64,000 nt of DNA from Sulfuritalea sp. (GTDB taxonomy: Bacteria; Pseudomonadota; Gammaproteobacteria; Burkholderiales; Rhodocyclaceae). This document shows positions 1 through 7,748 of this stretch, piece by piece; the stretch's first letter is position 1; each line of letters opens with the position of its first letter. The stretch spans positions 1-64,000 of the forward strand of contig JALNYT010000008.1 in assembly GCA_023229685.1 (NCBI GenBank). Direction: 5' to 3'. The position numbers were made by a program, and so were the translations under genes. Under the pieces are notes generated by a model that saw nothing but the letters and a program-made list of their open reading frames with translations, made no database searches and had not been told where the DNA came from.

Positions 1-59
1 TTATCCGCTTCGCGCAATATCCTGACGATCTGCTCTTCGCTGTACCTGCTCTTCTTCAT
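1..59 (-). CDS. IS3-family transposase OrfA, N-terminal fragment
   Basis: Reading the minus strand from the ATG at 59 gives MKKSRYSEEQIVRILREADK before the edge. This is the typical opening of the helix-turn-helix OrfA of an IS3-family group, which binds the element ends; it is normally fused to OrfB, the DDE transposase, by programmed frameshifting. Only about 20 residues are visible, so the group and the integrity of the element cannot be judged. The GAGGAG motif just upstream of the ATG supports the start. Confidence 0.8.
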   Translation of the reverse strand, partial: MKKSRYSEEQIVRILREAD

Positions 60-97
60 GCCAACTCCTCGTCTGAGGAGCCATTATCTCCAGATCA
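1..97 (-). mobile_element. IS3-family insertion sequence, left end only (runs off window)
   Basis: The minus strand starts an IS3-type orfA at position 59 and continues past the left edge. Upstream of that start (60-97, minus strand) there is a GAGGAG ribosome-binding site and then sequence reaching a TG dinucleotide complementary to 96-97. IS3 elements usually end in 5'-TG...CA-3', so 97 is a reasonable outer boundary. The boundary is inferred: the opposite terminus and any target duplication lie outside the window. Confidence 0.55.
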
Positions 98-681
98 GGC
101 TGGTCCGAGAATCCCAGGGCAGGTCACAGATGTTGAGCGAAGGGCGTAAGCCGCGGGCGGAAAATGTCGTCATTGGAGAAGCGTTTGCCTGGACAAATCG
201 AATATTTTTGGCGGAGAACTGGAATATCAGGCGAGTCTCCTACTACACGAGCCTCTGCGGTGATGATGATGCCGTTACCAATCTCAGGCGCGCAATCTCA
301 ACCACGACATACAACTGCGACCTTGGCGAAATGCGACGCTCCGGCCAACTTATTCCGTTCGTTCGAAAGAAAAGTGCAAAGTCAAAGAAGGAAAGCATCT
401 GCGACATAGCCATCGCCGTAGATGTCATGCGAGCTTGTTATCGTGACCACGCATCAAACATCTGGATTCTTTCTGGGGATGGCGACTTTGTTCAACTATT
501 CAATGAAGTGGTTCATTCCGGGAAACAGATCTATGCAGCCGCTTTTTCATCTGGGCTTAACGAGGAGATCCCGTTAGTAGTTGATGAATTCATTTGCTTA
601 GATGATCTATTTTTCGAACCTGTGCCGGCTCCTGCGCCGGCTGAGTCGGAAGCGGTCTCCGCAAATGGAACCGAGCCCTAA
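58..681 (+). pseudogene. NYN-domain (LabA/PIN-like) protein, N-terminally truncated, in a probable integron cassette
   Basis: The 207-codon frame matches NYN-domain proteins (PIN-like nuclease fold, LabA/DUF88 type) from about residue 45 on. A strand reads RRVSYYTSLCGDDDAV, followed by the basic segment FVRKKSAKSKK, then CDIAIAVDVM with its conserved aspartates, the core motif WILSGDGDF, and a final SSGL...VVDEFICLDDLFF. The first strand with its N-terminal acidic residue is absent. Roughly the first 13 codons lie inside the IS3 end and the family-like region starts later, so the gene looks decapitated by the insertion. A shorter product could start at the ATG at 130. The stop TAA (679-681) lies inside the attC-like site, as is common for cassette genes. 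Nuclease activity of the remnant is doubtful. Confidence 0.6.
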
Positions 682-747
682 CCCGGCGGTGCAGGGGACG
701 CTGCGCGATAATGCGTCGCGCAGTGCCCCTGACCTTGAACGTTGCGG
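676..747 (+). other. attC-like integron recombination site
   Basis: A 72-bp imperfect inverted repeat follows the NYN frame. It starts with CCCTAAC (676-682), close to the inverse core RYYYAAC, and ends with GTTGCGG (741-747), close to the core GTTRRRY. Between them CGGCGGTGCAGGGGACG pairs imperfectly with CGTCGCGCAGTGCCCCTGACC, with a tight inner stem CTGCGCGA/TCGCGCAG around a short loop. The stop codon of the upstream ORF lies in the 5' core. Size, layout and the unpaired bases fit attC sites of chromosomal integrons. Both cores deviate from consensus, so it may be a decayed terminal site. The alternative is a plain Rho-independent hairpin, but there is no U-run. Confidence 0.65.
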
Positions 748-891
748 GTGACTGGATGAGCGTCCTTACCGATTTGGAGCCAGCTTCGGATTGATTTCAA
801 CGCCAGCATAAATCGCCGTCCCGCCGGCACCGACTCTCGGATCGGATGCGGACGGAGCATCGCTCTGGTGGCAACAAACAACTGACGCGTA

Positions 892-1902
892 ATGCAAAAC
901 GAAATTCAGGCCTTCCATCAGCAAGTCAATCACGCCCGATTTCGTGGTCAGGCTACGGGGCACTACGAGAGTTTCTTTCTGCGGGCCAATCATCCGGCTC
1001 GGCCGCTGGCGTTCTGGATCCGCTACACGATCTTCAGTCCGCGGGCCTGCCCGGAAAATGCGGTGGGCGAACTCTGGGTGGTGTTCTTCGATGGCGAAAC
1101 CAATCGGCATGTAGTCGCCAAACAGGAGTATCCGTTGGCGGACTGCTTGTTCGATACGTCAGCATTCTCGGTTCGGGTCGGTGCGGCAACGCTGGGTCCG
1201 CGCCGCTTGCAGGGCGCCGTCGAGAGCAGGGGGCAGGCATTGGCCTGGGACTTGGGATTCGAGGGCGACTCGGCGCCCATCCTGCTGTTGCCCTTCAAGC
1301 TGTACCGGAGCGGCTTTCCCGCCGCGAAAAGCCTGGTCAGCTTGCCGCTGGCGCGCTTCAGTGGCGGCTTGTCGGTCAATGGCGAATCGATCGATGTTGC
1401 GGATTGGGTCGGCAGCCAGAACCACAATTGGGGCAGCCGCCACACGGATCTATACGCATGGGGCCAGGTGGCCGGTTTCGACAGCCACCCGGAGAGCTTT
1501 CTCGAACTCGCGACGGCACGGTTGCGCGTCGGCCCGTTGTGGACGCCGCCGCTGACACCGCTGGTGCTGCGGCACGGACAAAGGGAATACGCCCTCACCG
1601 GGCTGGTCCGGGGTCTCAGGGCGCGCGGCTCGTTTCGCTACTTCAACTGGGAATTCAAGTCGGAAACGGCCGAGGTCGAGATCGAAGGCGTCATATCGGC
1701 CCCGCGCGAGGCATTTGTCGGCCTCGCCTATCGCAACCCGCCCGGGGGTGTCAAACACTGCCTCAACAGCAAGATAGCCGCTTGCACGGTTCATTTCCGC
1801 GACAAGCGCAGCGGCCGCACCGAGATCCTGGAGACGAGAAGCCGTGCCGCATTCGAGATATTGACCAGCGATGTAAACCACGGCGTCGCGATTTCCGCGT
1901 AG
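892..1902 (+). CDS. hypothetical protein, possible lipocalin/hydratase-like fold
   Basis: 336 residues with no signal peptide or membrane segment. It is rich in alternating hydrophobic and Trp/Tyr/Gly residues typical of beta-sandwich or lipocalin-like proteins, with segments such as YESFFLRANHP, GELWVVFFDGE and SQNHNWGSRHTDLYAWGQV. The NHNWG motif with surrounding Trp and His resembles the two-domain lipocalin proteins that include carotenoid 1,2-hydratase (CrtC) and tocopherol-cyclase-like families. That comparison is from memory and the substrate is unknown. It begins just after the integron-like remnant and is followed by a separate small gene with its own ribosome-binding site, so it is probably monocistronic. 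Confidence 0.6.
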   Translation: MQNEIQAFHQQVNHARFRGQATGHYESFFLRANHPARPLAFWIRYTIFSPRACPENAVGELWVVFFDGETNRHVVAKQEYPLADCLFDTSAFSVRVGAATLGPRRLQGAVESRGQALAWDLGFEGDSAPILLLPFKLYRSGFPAAKSLVSLPLARFSGGLSVNGESIDVADWVGSQNHNWGSRHTDLYAWGQVAGFDSHPESFLELATARLRVGPLWTPPLTPLVLRHGQREYALTGLVRGLRARGSFRYFNWEFKSETAEVEIEGVISAPREAFVGLAYRNPPGGVKHCLNSKIAACTVHFRDKRSGRTEILETRSRAAFEILTSDVNHGVAISA

Positions 1903-1905
1903 GGA

Positions 1906-1935
1906 TTCAAACAGCCGCGCAGCCCGGCGTACAAT
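1906..1935 (+). promoter_or_regulatory. candidate sigma70 promoter for the 91-aa ORF
   Basis: TTCAAA (1906-1911) and TACAAT (1930-1935) are separated by 18 bases and lie about 28 bases upstream of the GTG start at 1964. It is a reasonable match, but no experimental or comparative support is visible. Confidence 0.4.
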
Positions 1936-1963
1936 ATTCGTTCGAGCTTGCGGAGGAGTCGCC

Positions 1964-2239
1964 GTGAAATATCACATCGAGAAACAGGACAAGGAAGTCG
2001 TGATCCGTTTCGAGCAACTGGGCGATCAGGCCCAGGCGGTGATCGACGCCATGGGCCGCTGCCGGCAAAGCGCGTGGGCCTGCCCCTCGGGCGAGTGCAT
2101 GAAGATCGCCGACATGGAGACCTCTGCCGACGGGGATGGACTGGCGGTCAGGCTGAAGCCGCGGCCCGATGCCGAACTCAGCGTTGCCGGTCTCGGCGAA
2201 TGCCTGAAATACCAGTTGCCGAAGGATACCCAGAGCTGA
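1964..2239 (+). CDS. small conserved-looking hypothetical protein (91 aa)
   Basis: It starts at GTG 1964 behind a strong ribosome-binding site (CGGAGGAG, 1951-1958). The product is soluble, with a beta-like N-terminus (MKYHIEKQDKEVVIRFEQL) and two cysteines in CRQSAWACPSGEC, followed by an acidic/basic C-terminal half. The CxxxxxCxxxxC spacing could bind a metal, but nothing else supports that. I do not recognise the family. It is convergent with glnD, with a 72-bp gap. Confidence 0.6.
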   Translation: MKYHIEKQDKEVVIRFEQLGDQAQAVIDAMGRCRQSAWACPSGECMKIADMETSADGDGLAVRLKPRPDAELSVAGLGECLKYQLPKDTQS

Positions 2240-2311
2240 TTCGCGGCGGGTGGCGGGAGAAGCCGCCGCCACCGGTCATGGCAAATGTCCCGCCGTGGCC
2301 CAGCGCAGCGG

Positions 2312-4870
2312 TTACACCTGAAGCGCGGTGAGCAGATCCTGTTCCAGCCTGACCAGCGTGGCGGTCTGCGCCAGTTCCGCGCCGCTAATGAGGAACACGT
2401 CTTCGACGCGTTCGCCGAGGGTGGCGATCTTCGCGGTGTGCAGCGTGATGCCGTGTTCGCCGAGCACCCGGGCAATGGCATAGAGGAGCCCGGGGCGGTC
2501 GGCGGCGCTGATCGACATCAGGTACTGGCTGCCGCGCTCGTCGGCGCGAATTTCGATTTCCGGCGTCACCGGGAAGTGGCGCACCTGGCGCGACAGGCGC
2601 CCGCTGACGCCGGCCGGCAGCGGCGGCAGCGTGTTGAGCTGTTCGGTGATGCCGTGTTCGATCAGGGCGATCATGTCGCGATAGGGCTGGGTCGCGTCGA
2701 AGGCGAAAATCACGAAGCTGTCCAGCGCATAGCCGTGGCGCGTGGTGTGGATCTTGGCGTCGACGATGCTGTAGCCCAGTCGCGCGAAAAAGCCGCAGAG
2801 GCGCGCAAACAGCAGGGGCTGATCCTGCACATAGACCATCACCTGCAAGCCTTCGCCCATCGGGTTGAGGCGCGCGCGCACCACCGGTTCGGGGCTGGAC
2901 GGGCGGTAGTAGAGGGTGCGCGTATGCCAGGCGATTTCATCGGCGGCGTGGCGCATGAAATAGCCGGTATCGAGCTGGCTCCAGAGTTCGACTTCGATGT
3001 CGGGACGCAGGCCGTAGTAGCGCAGGATGCCGCGCGCCTGTTCCTGCCGCTCAGAAACACCGGTCAACTGGAGCACCGCGGTGCCGCTGAGGACGCTGGC
3101 CGTCATGCGGAACAGGTCTTCGAGCAGCTTGCCTTTCCAGGCGTTCCACACCTTCGGGCTGGTGCCGCGAATGTCGGCGACGGTGAGCAGGTAGAGCGCG
3201 GTAAGCCGGCGTATGTCGCCCACCTTGCGGGCAAAGGCGAGGATGACCTCGGGATCGGCCAGATCCTGCTTCTGCGCCACCTGTGACATGGTCAGGTGGT
3301 TCTCGACGAGGAATCCCACCAGTTCGGCGTCGGCGCCGATGATGCCATGGTCGCGGCAAAAGCGCGCGGCGTCGCGTTTGCCGAGTTGGGAGTGGTCGCC
3401 GCCGCGACCTTTGGCGATGTCGTGGAACAGGGCGGCGATGTACAGCAGCCAGCGGTTCTCGAAGCCGGCCATCAGCCGCGAGCAGAACGGGTACTCGTGG
3501 GCCATCTCGGGCATGGCAAAGCGCCGCAGGTTGCGCATCACCTGCAGGATGTGCTGATCGACCGTGTAGACATGGAACAGGTCGTGCTGCATCTGGCCGA
3601 CGATATGGCCGAAGGCCGGCAGGTAGCGGCCCAGGATGTCGTACTGGTTCATGCGCCGCAGCGGGTGGATCAGGTGTTTCTGCTGGAACAGCTGGAGAAA
3701 CAGCGCACGGTTTTCCGGATCGCGGCGAAACGCGGCATCGATGCGGTTCTGTGCACGCCACAGGGCGCGCATGGTGCGCGGCGTCATGCCCTTCAGCTCC
3801 GAACGCTGCATTTGCAGCAGGAAGCATTCGAGCATCGCGCGCGGATAGCGCTGGAAGACCTCCTCGTCGCGAACGTCGAGGTGCTCGCGCACCATCTGGA
3901 AGTGCACATCGATGATGATCGGCGGCCCCTGCGGCGCCGGCAGCAGGCGATCGGCCAGCACCTGCATCACCAGTGAATTGAGCTGCGTGACGAGTTTGGC
4001 ATTCTGGTAGTAGCGCTGCATCAGCACTTCGGAAGCGCGCTTGGCATGGGTGGCGCCGATGCCCATGGCGAGCGCGAGCTTTTCCTGATGGTCGAACAGC
4101 AGCCTGTCCTCGCGGCGGCCGGCGAGCAGGTGCAGCTCGATGCGCAGGTCGCGCAGCAAGCCGTCGGCGCGCTCGAACTGGCGCACCTCGGACGCCGTGA
4201 TCAGCCCGGCCTGTGCCAGCGCTTTCCAGTCGCTGCCGATGCCCGCTGCGTGCGCCACCCACTGGATCACCTGCAGATCACGGCGGCCGCCGGGGCCTTC
4301 CTTGCAGTTGGGTTCGAGGCTGTAGGGCGTGTCGTTGAACCTGGCGTAGCGCTCGTCCTGCTCCAGCTGCTTGGCCCTGAAGAAAACCGCGGGGTTCAGC
4401 GCGGCGCGGTAGCTCTGCTCGAATTCATCGAACAGCGTCCGCGCCCCGGCCAGATAGCGTGCCTCGAGCAGCGAGGTCTTGACCGTGATGTCGCGTTCGG
4501 CCTGCTCCAGGCACTGGCTGACGCTGCGCACGCTGTGGCCGATGTCGAGGCCGATGTCCCACAGCAGGCCGACCAGTTGCTCGAGCTGCGGTGCCGCCGG
4601 GCTGTTATCGTCCGGCACCAGGATCAGGAGGTCTATGTCGGAGCCGGGATAGAGTTTGCCGCGCCCGTAGCCGCCCACCGCGGCCAGCGCGCAGTTGTCG
4701 GGCATGGCCAGCGCGGTCCAGATTTCCTGCAGCACGCTGTCCACCAGCGCCGTGCGGCCGCCGAGCAGGGCAGGGCCAAGCTTGTTTTCCCGCCAGGCCG
4801 CGGTCAGCGCCTGTTGTCCCTCGGTCAGGCGCCGCCGCGCCGCCGCGGCCAGTTCGCGCAGCTCGCTCAT
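2312..4870 (-). CDS. glnD: bifunctional [protein-PII] uridylyltransferase / uridylyl-removing enzyme
   Basis: GlnD is the cytoplasmic nitrogen sensor: it uridylylates PII (GlnB/GlnK) when glutamine is low and removes UMP when glutamine is high. The nucleotidyltransferase domain shows GGYGRGKLYPGSDIDLL near the N-terminus, a central HD hydrolase domain has ALFHDIAKGRGGDHSQ, and two ACT domains close the protein (GYSIVDAKIHTTRHGYAL and GITLHTAKIATLGERVED). The length of about 852 residues is normal. I prefer ATG 4870 to the ATG 18 bases upstream, because AAGGGG lies 7 bases before it and the upstream ATG has no ribosome-binding site. It lies downstream of map, co-oriented, with a 43-bp gap. Confidence 0.96.
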   Translation of the reverse strand: MSELRELAAAARRRLTEGQQALTAAWRENKLGPALLGGRTALVDSVLQEIWTALAMPDNCALAAVGGYGRGKLYPGSDIDLLILVPDDNSPAAPQLEQLVGLLWDIGLDIGHSVRSVSQCLEQAERDITVKTSLLEARYLAGARTLFDEFEQSYRAALNPAVFFRAKQLEQDERYARFNDTPYSLEPNCKEGPGGRRDLQVIQWVAHAAGIGSDWKALAQAGLITASEVRQFERADGLLRDLRIELHLLAGRREDRLLFDHQEKLALAMGIGATHAKRASEVLMQRYYQNAKLVTQLNSLVMQVLADRLLPAPQGPPIIIDVHFQMVREHLDVRDEEVFQRYPRAMLECFLLQMQRSELKGMTPRTMRALWRAQNRIDAAFRRDPENRALFLQLFQQKHLIHPLRRMNQYDILGRYLPAFGHIVGQMQHDLFHVYTVDQHILQVMRNLRRFAMPEMAHEYPFCSRLMAGFENRWLLYIAALFHDIAKGRGGDHSQLGKRDAARFCRDHGIIGADAELVGFLVENHLTMSQVAQKQDLADPEVILAFARKVGDIRRLTALYLLTVADIRGTSPKVWNAWKGKLLEDLFRMTASVLSGTAVLQLTGVSERQEQARGILRYYGLRPDIEVELWSQLDTGYFMRHAADEIAWHTRTLYYRPSSPEPVVRARLNPMGEGLQVMVYVQDQPLLFARLCGFFARLGYSIVDAKIHTTRHGYALDSFVIFAFDATQPYRDMIALIEHGITEQLNTLPPLPAGVSGRLSRQVRHFPVTPEIEIRADERGSQYLMSISAADRPGLLYAIARVLGEHGITLHTAKIATLGERVEDVFLISGAELAQTATLVRLEQDLLTALQV

Positions 4871-4913
4871 GCCCGTACCCCTTGCCATGTTGACAGGGAA
4901 CGAGCCGGCATTC

Positions 4914-5723
4914 TCAGGGATTGATCCGGATGTGCGGCGGGCAAGGCGGCGTGCCCGGCGAGAGCGTCAACACCTCGACGCCGGTTTCGGTGACGCAGAC
5001 GGTGTGCTCCCATTGGGCGGAAAGACTGCGATCCTTGGTGACGATGGTCCAGCCGTCCGGCAGTTCCGAAATCGCCGCCTTGCCGGCGTTGATCATCGGC
5101 TCGATGGTGAATACCATGCCGGGCACCATCAACGGGCCATCCGTTGCCTTGCCGTAGTGGAGTACCTGCGGTTCTTCGTGGAAGTTGCGCCCGATGCCAT
5201 GGCCGCAGAACTCGCGCACCACGGAAAACCCCGCGCCTTCCGCGTGCTTCTGGATCGCCGCGCCGACCACCCCCAGATGGACTCCGGGCCTGACCTGCGC
5301 GATGCCTATCCACATGCATTCGTGCGTCATCGACACCAGTCGCCGGGCGAGAATCGACACTTCGCCGACGCAGAAGCTGCGGCTGGTATCGCCGTGCCAG
5401 CCCTCCTTGATGTTGGTGATGTCAAGATTGACGATGTCGCCTTTTTTCAGCGCGCGGTCATTGGGAACGCCGTGGCAGACCTGATGATTGATGGAGGCAC
5501 AGATCGATTTCGGATAGGGCACGTAGCCCGGCGGCGCGTAGTTGAGCGGCGCGGGAATGCAGCCCTGAACATTGACCGTGTAGTCATGGCAGAGGCGGTC
5601 GAGTTCAGCGGTGGTGACGCCCGGCTTGACGAAGGGCTCGATGTAGTCGAGAACTTCGGCGGCAAGACGACAGACGACCCGCATCTGGGCGATCTCTTCA
5701 GCGGTCTTAATGGAAATGGCCAT
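4914..5723 (-). CDS. map: type I methionine aminopeptidase
   Basis: 269 residues. It removes the initiator methionine from nascent proteins. The five metal ligands are visible: Asp in VNLDITNIKEGWHGDTSR (both aspartates), His in FCGHGIGRNFH, Glu in FTIEPMI, and Glu in QWEHTVCVTETG. It is transcribed with glnD. In betaproteobacteria map commonly sits divergent from rpsB; here a cyclase-like gene is inserted between them. Confidence 0.96.
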   Translation of the reverse strand: MAISIKTAEEIAQMRVVCRLAAEVLDYIEPFVKPGVTTAELDRLCHDYTVNVQGCIPAPLNYAPPGYVPYPKSICASINHQVCHGVPNDRALKKGDIVNLDITNIKEGWHGDTSRSFCVGEVSILARRLVSMTHECMWIGIAQVRPGVHLGVVGAAIQKHAEGAGFSVVREFCGHGIGRNFHEEPQVLHYGKATDGPLMVPGMVFTIEPMINAGKAAISELPDGWTIVTKDRSLSAQWEHTVCVTETGVEVLTLSPGTPPCPPHIRINP

Positions 5724-5818
5724 GAATGCAGGACGCGATTGGGGAACGGCATTTTAGCGCAGGCCACCCGCGGCGGGTGCCGCCAGCAGCAATTTGGCGC
5801 GGCTTCGCCGCCATGCCT

Positions 5819-6580
5819 TCAGAAAAACAGCCGCTCGCCTGCCCGGTAAAACTCCACGGAGTAGGCCACCTGCCCTTGTGGGTATTCCTTGGTCGCAATC
5901 GGTTTCTTCTCGACCTGGTAGGCCAGCTCGTCAGAAAGGCGGCCGTAGGCTGTTGTCATGCCTTCCACCAGGCGACTGCCCGGGTAGGCGTTAAGCATCA
6001 GGTGATACGGCGGGCACGTCTCGCACATGCGCACTGCACCCACGATAGGCGAGCCGATGATGGTCAGGTCGCCGACAATCGGCGTCAGATAGCAGGGGCC
6101 GGCGTCTACGCCAATGGACAGGCCGATTCCAGCGGGTTCGTTGCGCATGTTGGCAACAAACGCCGGGTAATAGTAGGTGCGGAAATTGTCCATCACCGAA
6201 CAACAGAAATCGAGCACGGTATCCATGTGCTCGGCAAACGAGTTCTCTATCAGCCAGTAGCAGATGAAGCCGTCCCCGGTGAACTTGTCGAACCAGCCGC
6301 CGTGGTAATGCAACACGGTACGGAATTCCGCAACGAAATCATCGAGGATCTTGGCGTACGACGGTATGTCGATGGATTCCTTGAGGACGCAGGACGAACG
6401 CCGGATATCCACTGTCAGCACGATGGCTTCGATTGCCGAAGTTTCGTTGATCGATTTCCTGATCGCGGGTGAAACATTGCTTCGCGTCGGATCGAAGCGA
6501 TCAAGAGGCGCGTGACTGCGAAACTGATGTTCAAGATCTCCAGCTTCGACCGTGACGGAATTCATGGCAAAAAGGCTCAC
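5819..6580 (-). CDS. class III adenylate/guanylate cyclase-like protein with divergent active site
   Basis: 253 residues. It has a class III nucleotide cyclase core: first metal aspartate in VLTVDIRRSS, then the KxxGD segment in DKFTGDGFICYWL, and the later GIGLSIGVDAGPCYL...DLTIIGS block. In the usual VNxAxR signature the residues here are IVGAVRM: the arginine is kept, but the transition-state asparagine position is valine. Both metal aspartates and the purine-contacting lysine are present. It may be weakly active, a different nucleotide handler, or regulatory only. No sensor or membrane domain is attached. The start is taken as GTG 6580; ATG 6565 is possible. It is divergent from rpsB. Confidence 0.7.
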   Translation of the reverse strand: MSLFAMNSVTVEAGDLEHQFRSHAPLDRFDPTRSNVSPAIRKSINETSAIEAIVLTVDIRRSSCVLKESIDIPSYAKILDDFVAEFRTVLHYHGGWFDKFTGDGFICYWLIENSFAEHMDTVLDFCCSVMDNFRTYYYPAFVANMRNEPAGIGLSIGVDAGPCYLTPIVGDLTIIGSPIVGAVRMCETCPPYHLMLNAYPGSRLVEGMTTAYGRLSDELAYQVEKKPIATKEYPQGQVAYSVEFYRAGERLFF

Positions 6581-6641
6581 CGACTAAACATCCTCAAGGT
6601 TGACCTGCTGCAGGGGCTCGAACTCGTTGTGGATCGTTTGC

Positions 6642-6661
6642 ACTGTACCGTACGGCACAGT
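6642..6661. promoter_or_regulatory. 20-bp near-perfect palindrome, candidate operator
   Basis: ACTGTACCGTACGGCACAGT differs from its own reverse complement at only one base pair (positions 6 and 15). It lies 62 bases upstream of the cyclase-like gene and 57 bases upstream of the probable rpsB -35. Spacing and symmetry suit a dimeric regulator. It lacks a U-run and is too short for a transcription terminator. Confidence 0.4.
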
Positions 6662-6717
6662 CTAACGTGCTTTTCGCGCAATTGCAGTCCCTCATGGCCG
6701 GAAAAGCCCCACGCAGC

Positions 6718-6747
6718 TTGTGTCTGACCCCCGGAAGCGGCTATAAT
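6718..6747 (+). promoter_or_regulatory. sigma70 promoter for rpsB-tsf
   Basis: TTGTGT (6718-6723) and a consensus TATAAT (6742-6747) are separated by 18 bases. They lie about 130 bases upstream of rpsB, leaving a long untranslated leader. The strong -10 fits a ribosomal protein operon. Confidence 0.65.
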
Positions 6748-6754
6748 CGCGGGC

Positions 6755-6873
6755 TTGTCCGGGGTGGTCCCGGGCAAAATCCACACGCCCGGCGCCGATA
6801 GGGTGGCTTCCCGCACAGAATCAGCGCGAAGCAGCACGGCCAGGCGGAGGTTTAACCCATATCGGAGATAGTC
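6755..6873 (+). ncRNA. candidate S2 (rpsB) mRNA leader
   Basis: The roughly 120-base untranslated leader contains GC-rich self-complementary segments and ends in GGCGGAGGTTTAACCCAT just before the ribosome-binding site. A conserved GGAGG...TTTAACC element before rpsB is a feature I associate with autoregulatory S2 leaders. Assignment is by context and motif only; no covariance model was run. Confidence 0.35.
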
Positions 6874-6875
6874 TT

Positions 6876-7625
6876 ATGAGCACTACCATGCGCCAGATGC
6901 TGGAGGCCGGAGTTCACTTTGGCCACCAGACCCGTTTCTGGAACCCCAAAATGGCCCCGTACATCTTCGGCCATCGCAACAAGATCCACATCATCAACCT
7001 CGAAAAGACCCTGGCCAAGTACCAGGAGGCGATCGCTTTCGCCAAGAAGATGGCGGCCAAGAAGGGCACTATCCTCTTTGTCAGCACCAAGCGCCAGGCG
7101 CGCGAAATCATCGCCGAGGAAGCCCAGCGTTGCGGCATGCCTTTTGTCGATGACCGCTGGCTCGGCGGCATGATGACCAACTTCAAGACGCTCAAGCTTT
7201 CCGTCAAGCGCCTGAAGGACCTGGAAGCCGCGATGGAGGCAGGCAACTTCGAGAAGCTGTCGAAGAAGGAAACCCTGACCCTGCAACGCGAGATGGACAA
7301 GCTGCGCAAGTCCATCGGCGGCATCAAGGACATGGGCGGCCTCCCCGATGCAATCTTCATCATCGACGTCGGCTATCACAAGATTGCGATTACCGAAGCC
7401 GGCAAGCTGGGCATTCCCGTGATCGGCGTGGTCGATACCAACCATTCGCCCGAAGGCGTCGCTTACGTGATCCCCGGCAATGACGACTCCTCCGGCGCGA
7501 TCCGTCTCTATGCCCGCGGCGTGGCCGATGCCATCCTCGAAGGCAAGAACCAGTCGATCACCGAGGTGGTGCAGCAACTGGCCGGCGACGACGAGTTCGT
7601 CGAAGTATCGGACGCTGCGGAGTAA
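6876..7625 (+). CDS. rpsB: 30S ribosomal protein S2
   Basis: 249 residues matching S2 throughout: MRQMLEAGVHFGHQTRFWNPK at the N-terminus (first 20 residues diagnostic), the LFVSTKRQAREI segment, GGMMTNFKT, and PDAIFIIDVGYHKIAI. It has normal length and is preceded by CGGAGATAGTCTT. It is the first gene of the classic rpsB-tsf-pyrH-frr series. A hairpin repeat lies between it and tsf. Confidence 0.98.
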   Translation: MSTTMRQMLEAGVHFGHQTRFWNPKMAPYIFGHRNKIHIINLEKTLAKYQEAIAFAKKMAAKKGTILFVSTKRQAREIIAEEAQRCGMPFVDDRWLGGMMTNFKTLKLSVKRLKDLEAAMEAGNFEKLSKKETLTLQREMDKLRKSIGGIKDMGGLPDAIFIIDVGYHKIAITEAGKLGIPVIGVVDTNHSPEGVAYVIPGNDDSSGAIRLYARGVADAILEGKNQSITEVVQQLAGDDEFVEVSDAAE

Positions 7626-7637
7626 GTGCAAGGCGTT

Positions 7638-7713
7638 TAGCCACAGAGATCACAGAGGACACAGAGAAGAGCAGAGAGGGTTTCCTCTGTGACCTCTGTG
7701 TCCTCTGTGGCTA
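7638..7713. repeat. CACAGAG 9-bp-periodic inverted repeat, copy 1
   Basis: The left arm (7638-7667) contains three 9-base units, each CACAGAGNN-like, preceded by TAGC. The right arm (7684-7713) is nearly the full complement and ends GGCTA. The arms enclose about 16 bases. Copies 2 and 3 are at 31322-31400 and 47981-48095. It sits in the rpsB-tsf intergenic space and can form a long RNA hairpin without an adjacent U-run. Confidence 0.85.
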
Positions 7714-7748
7714 ACAGGTTCTAAGGTTTCGATTTTGGAGTAAGAGCA

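Noticed and set aside
676..747. Rho-independent terminator of the NYN ORF
   Set aside because: The stem is imperfect with asymmetric unpaired bases and no U-run, and the ends match integron core motifs better than a terminator.
766..1110. 114-codon minus-strand frame overlapping the 336-aa gene
   Set aside because: It is antisense to a longer frame with better composition; no recognisable motif or ribosome-binding site. The last 30 residues look faintly protein-like but are not matched to any family I know.
2285..3286. 333-codon plus-strand frame opposite glnD
   Set aside because: Entirely within glnD, arising from GC-rich codon bias; no domain.
5760..5818. Terminator for the cyclase-like gene
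   Set aside because: Small GC hairpins are present (for example CACCCGCGGCGGGTG), but no following T-run on the relevant strand; left unassigned.
7638..7713. CRISPR array
   Set aside because: The 9-base periodicity is within the arms of an inverted repeat, with no spacers; repeats are far shorter than CRISPR repeats and no cas gene is present.
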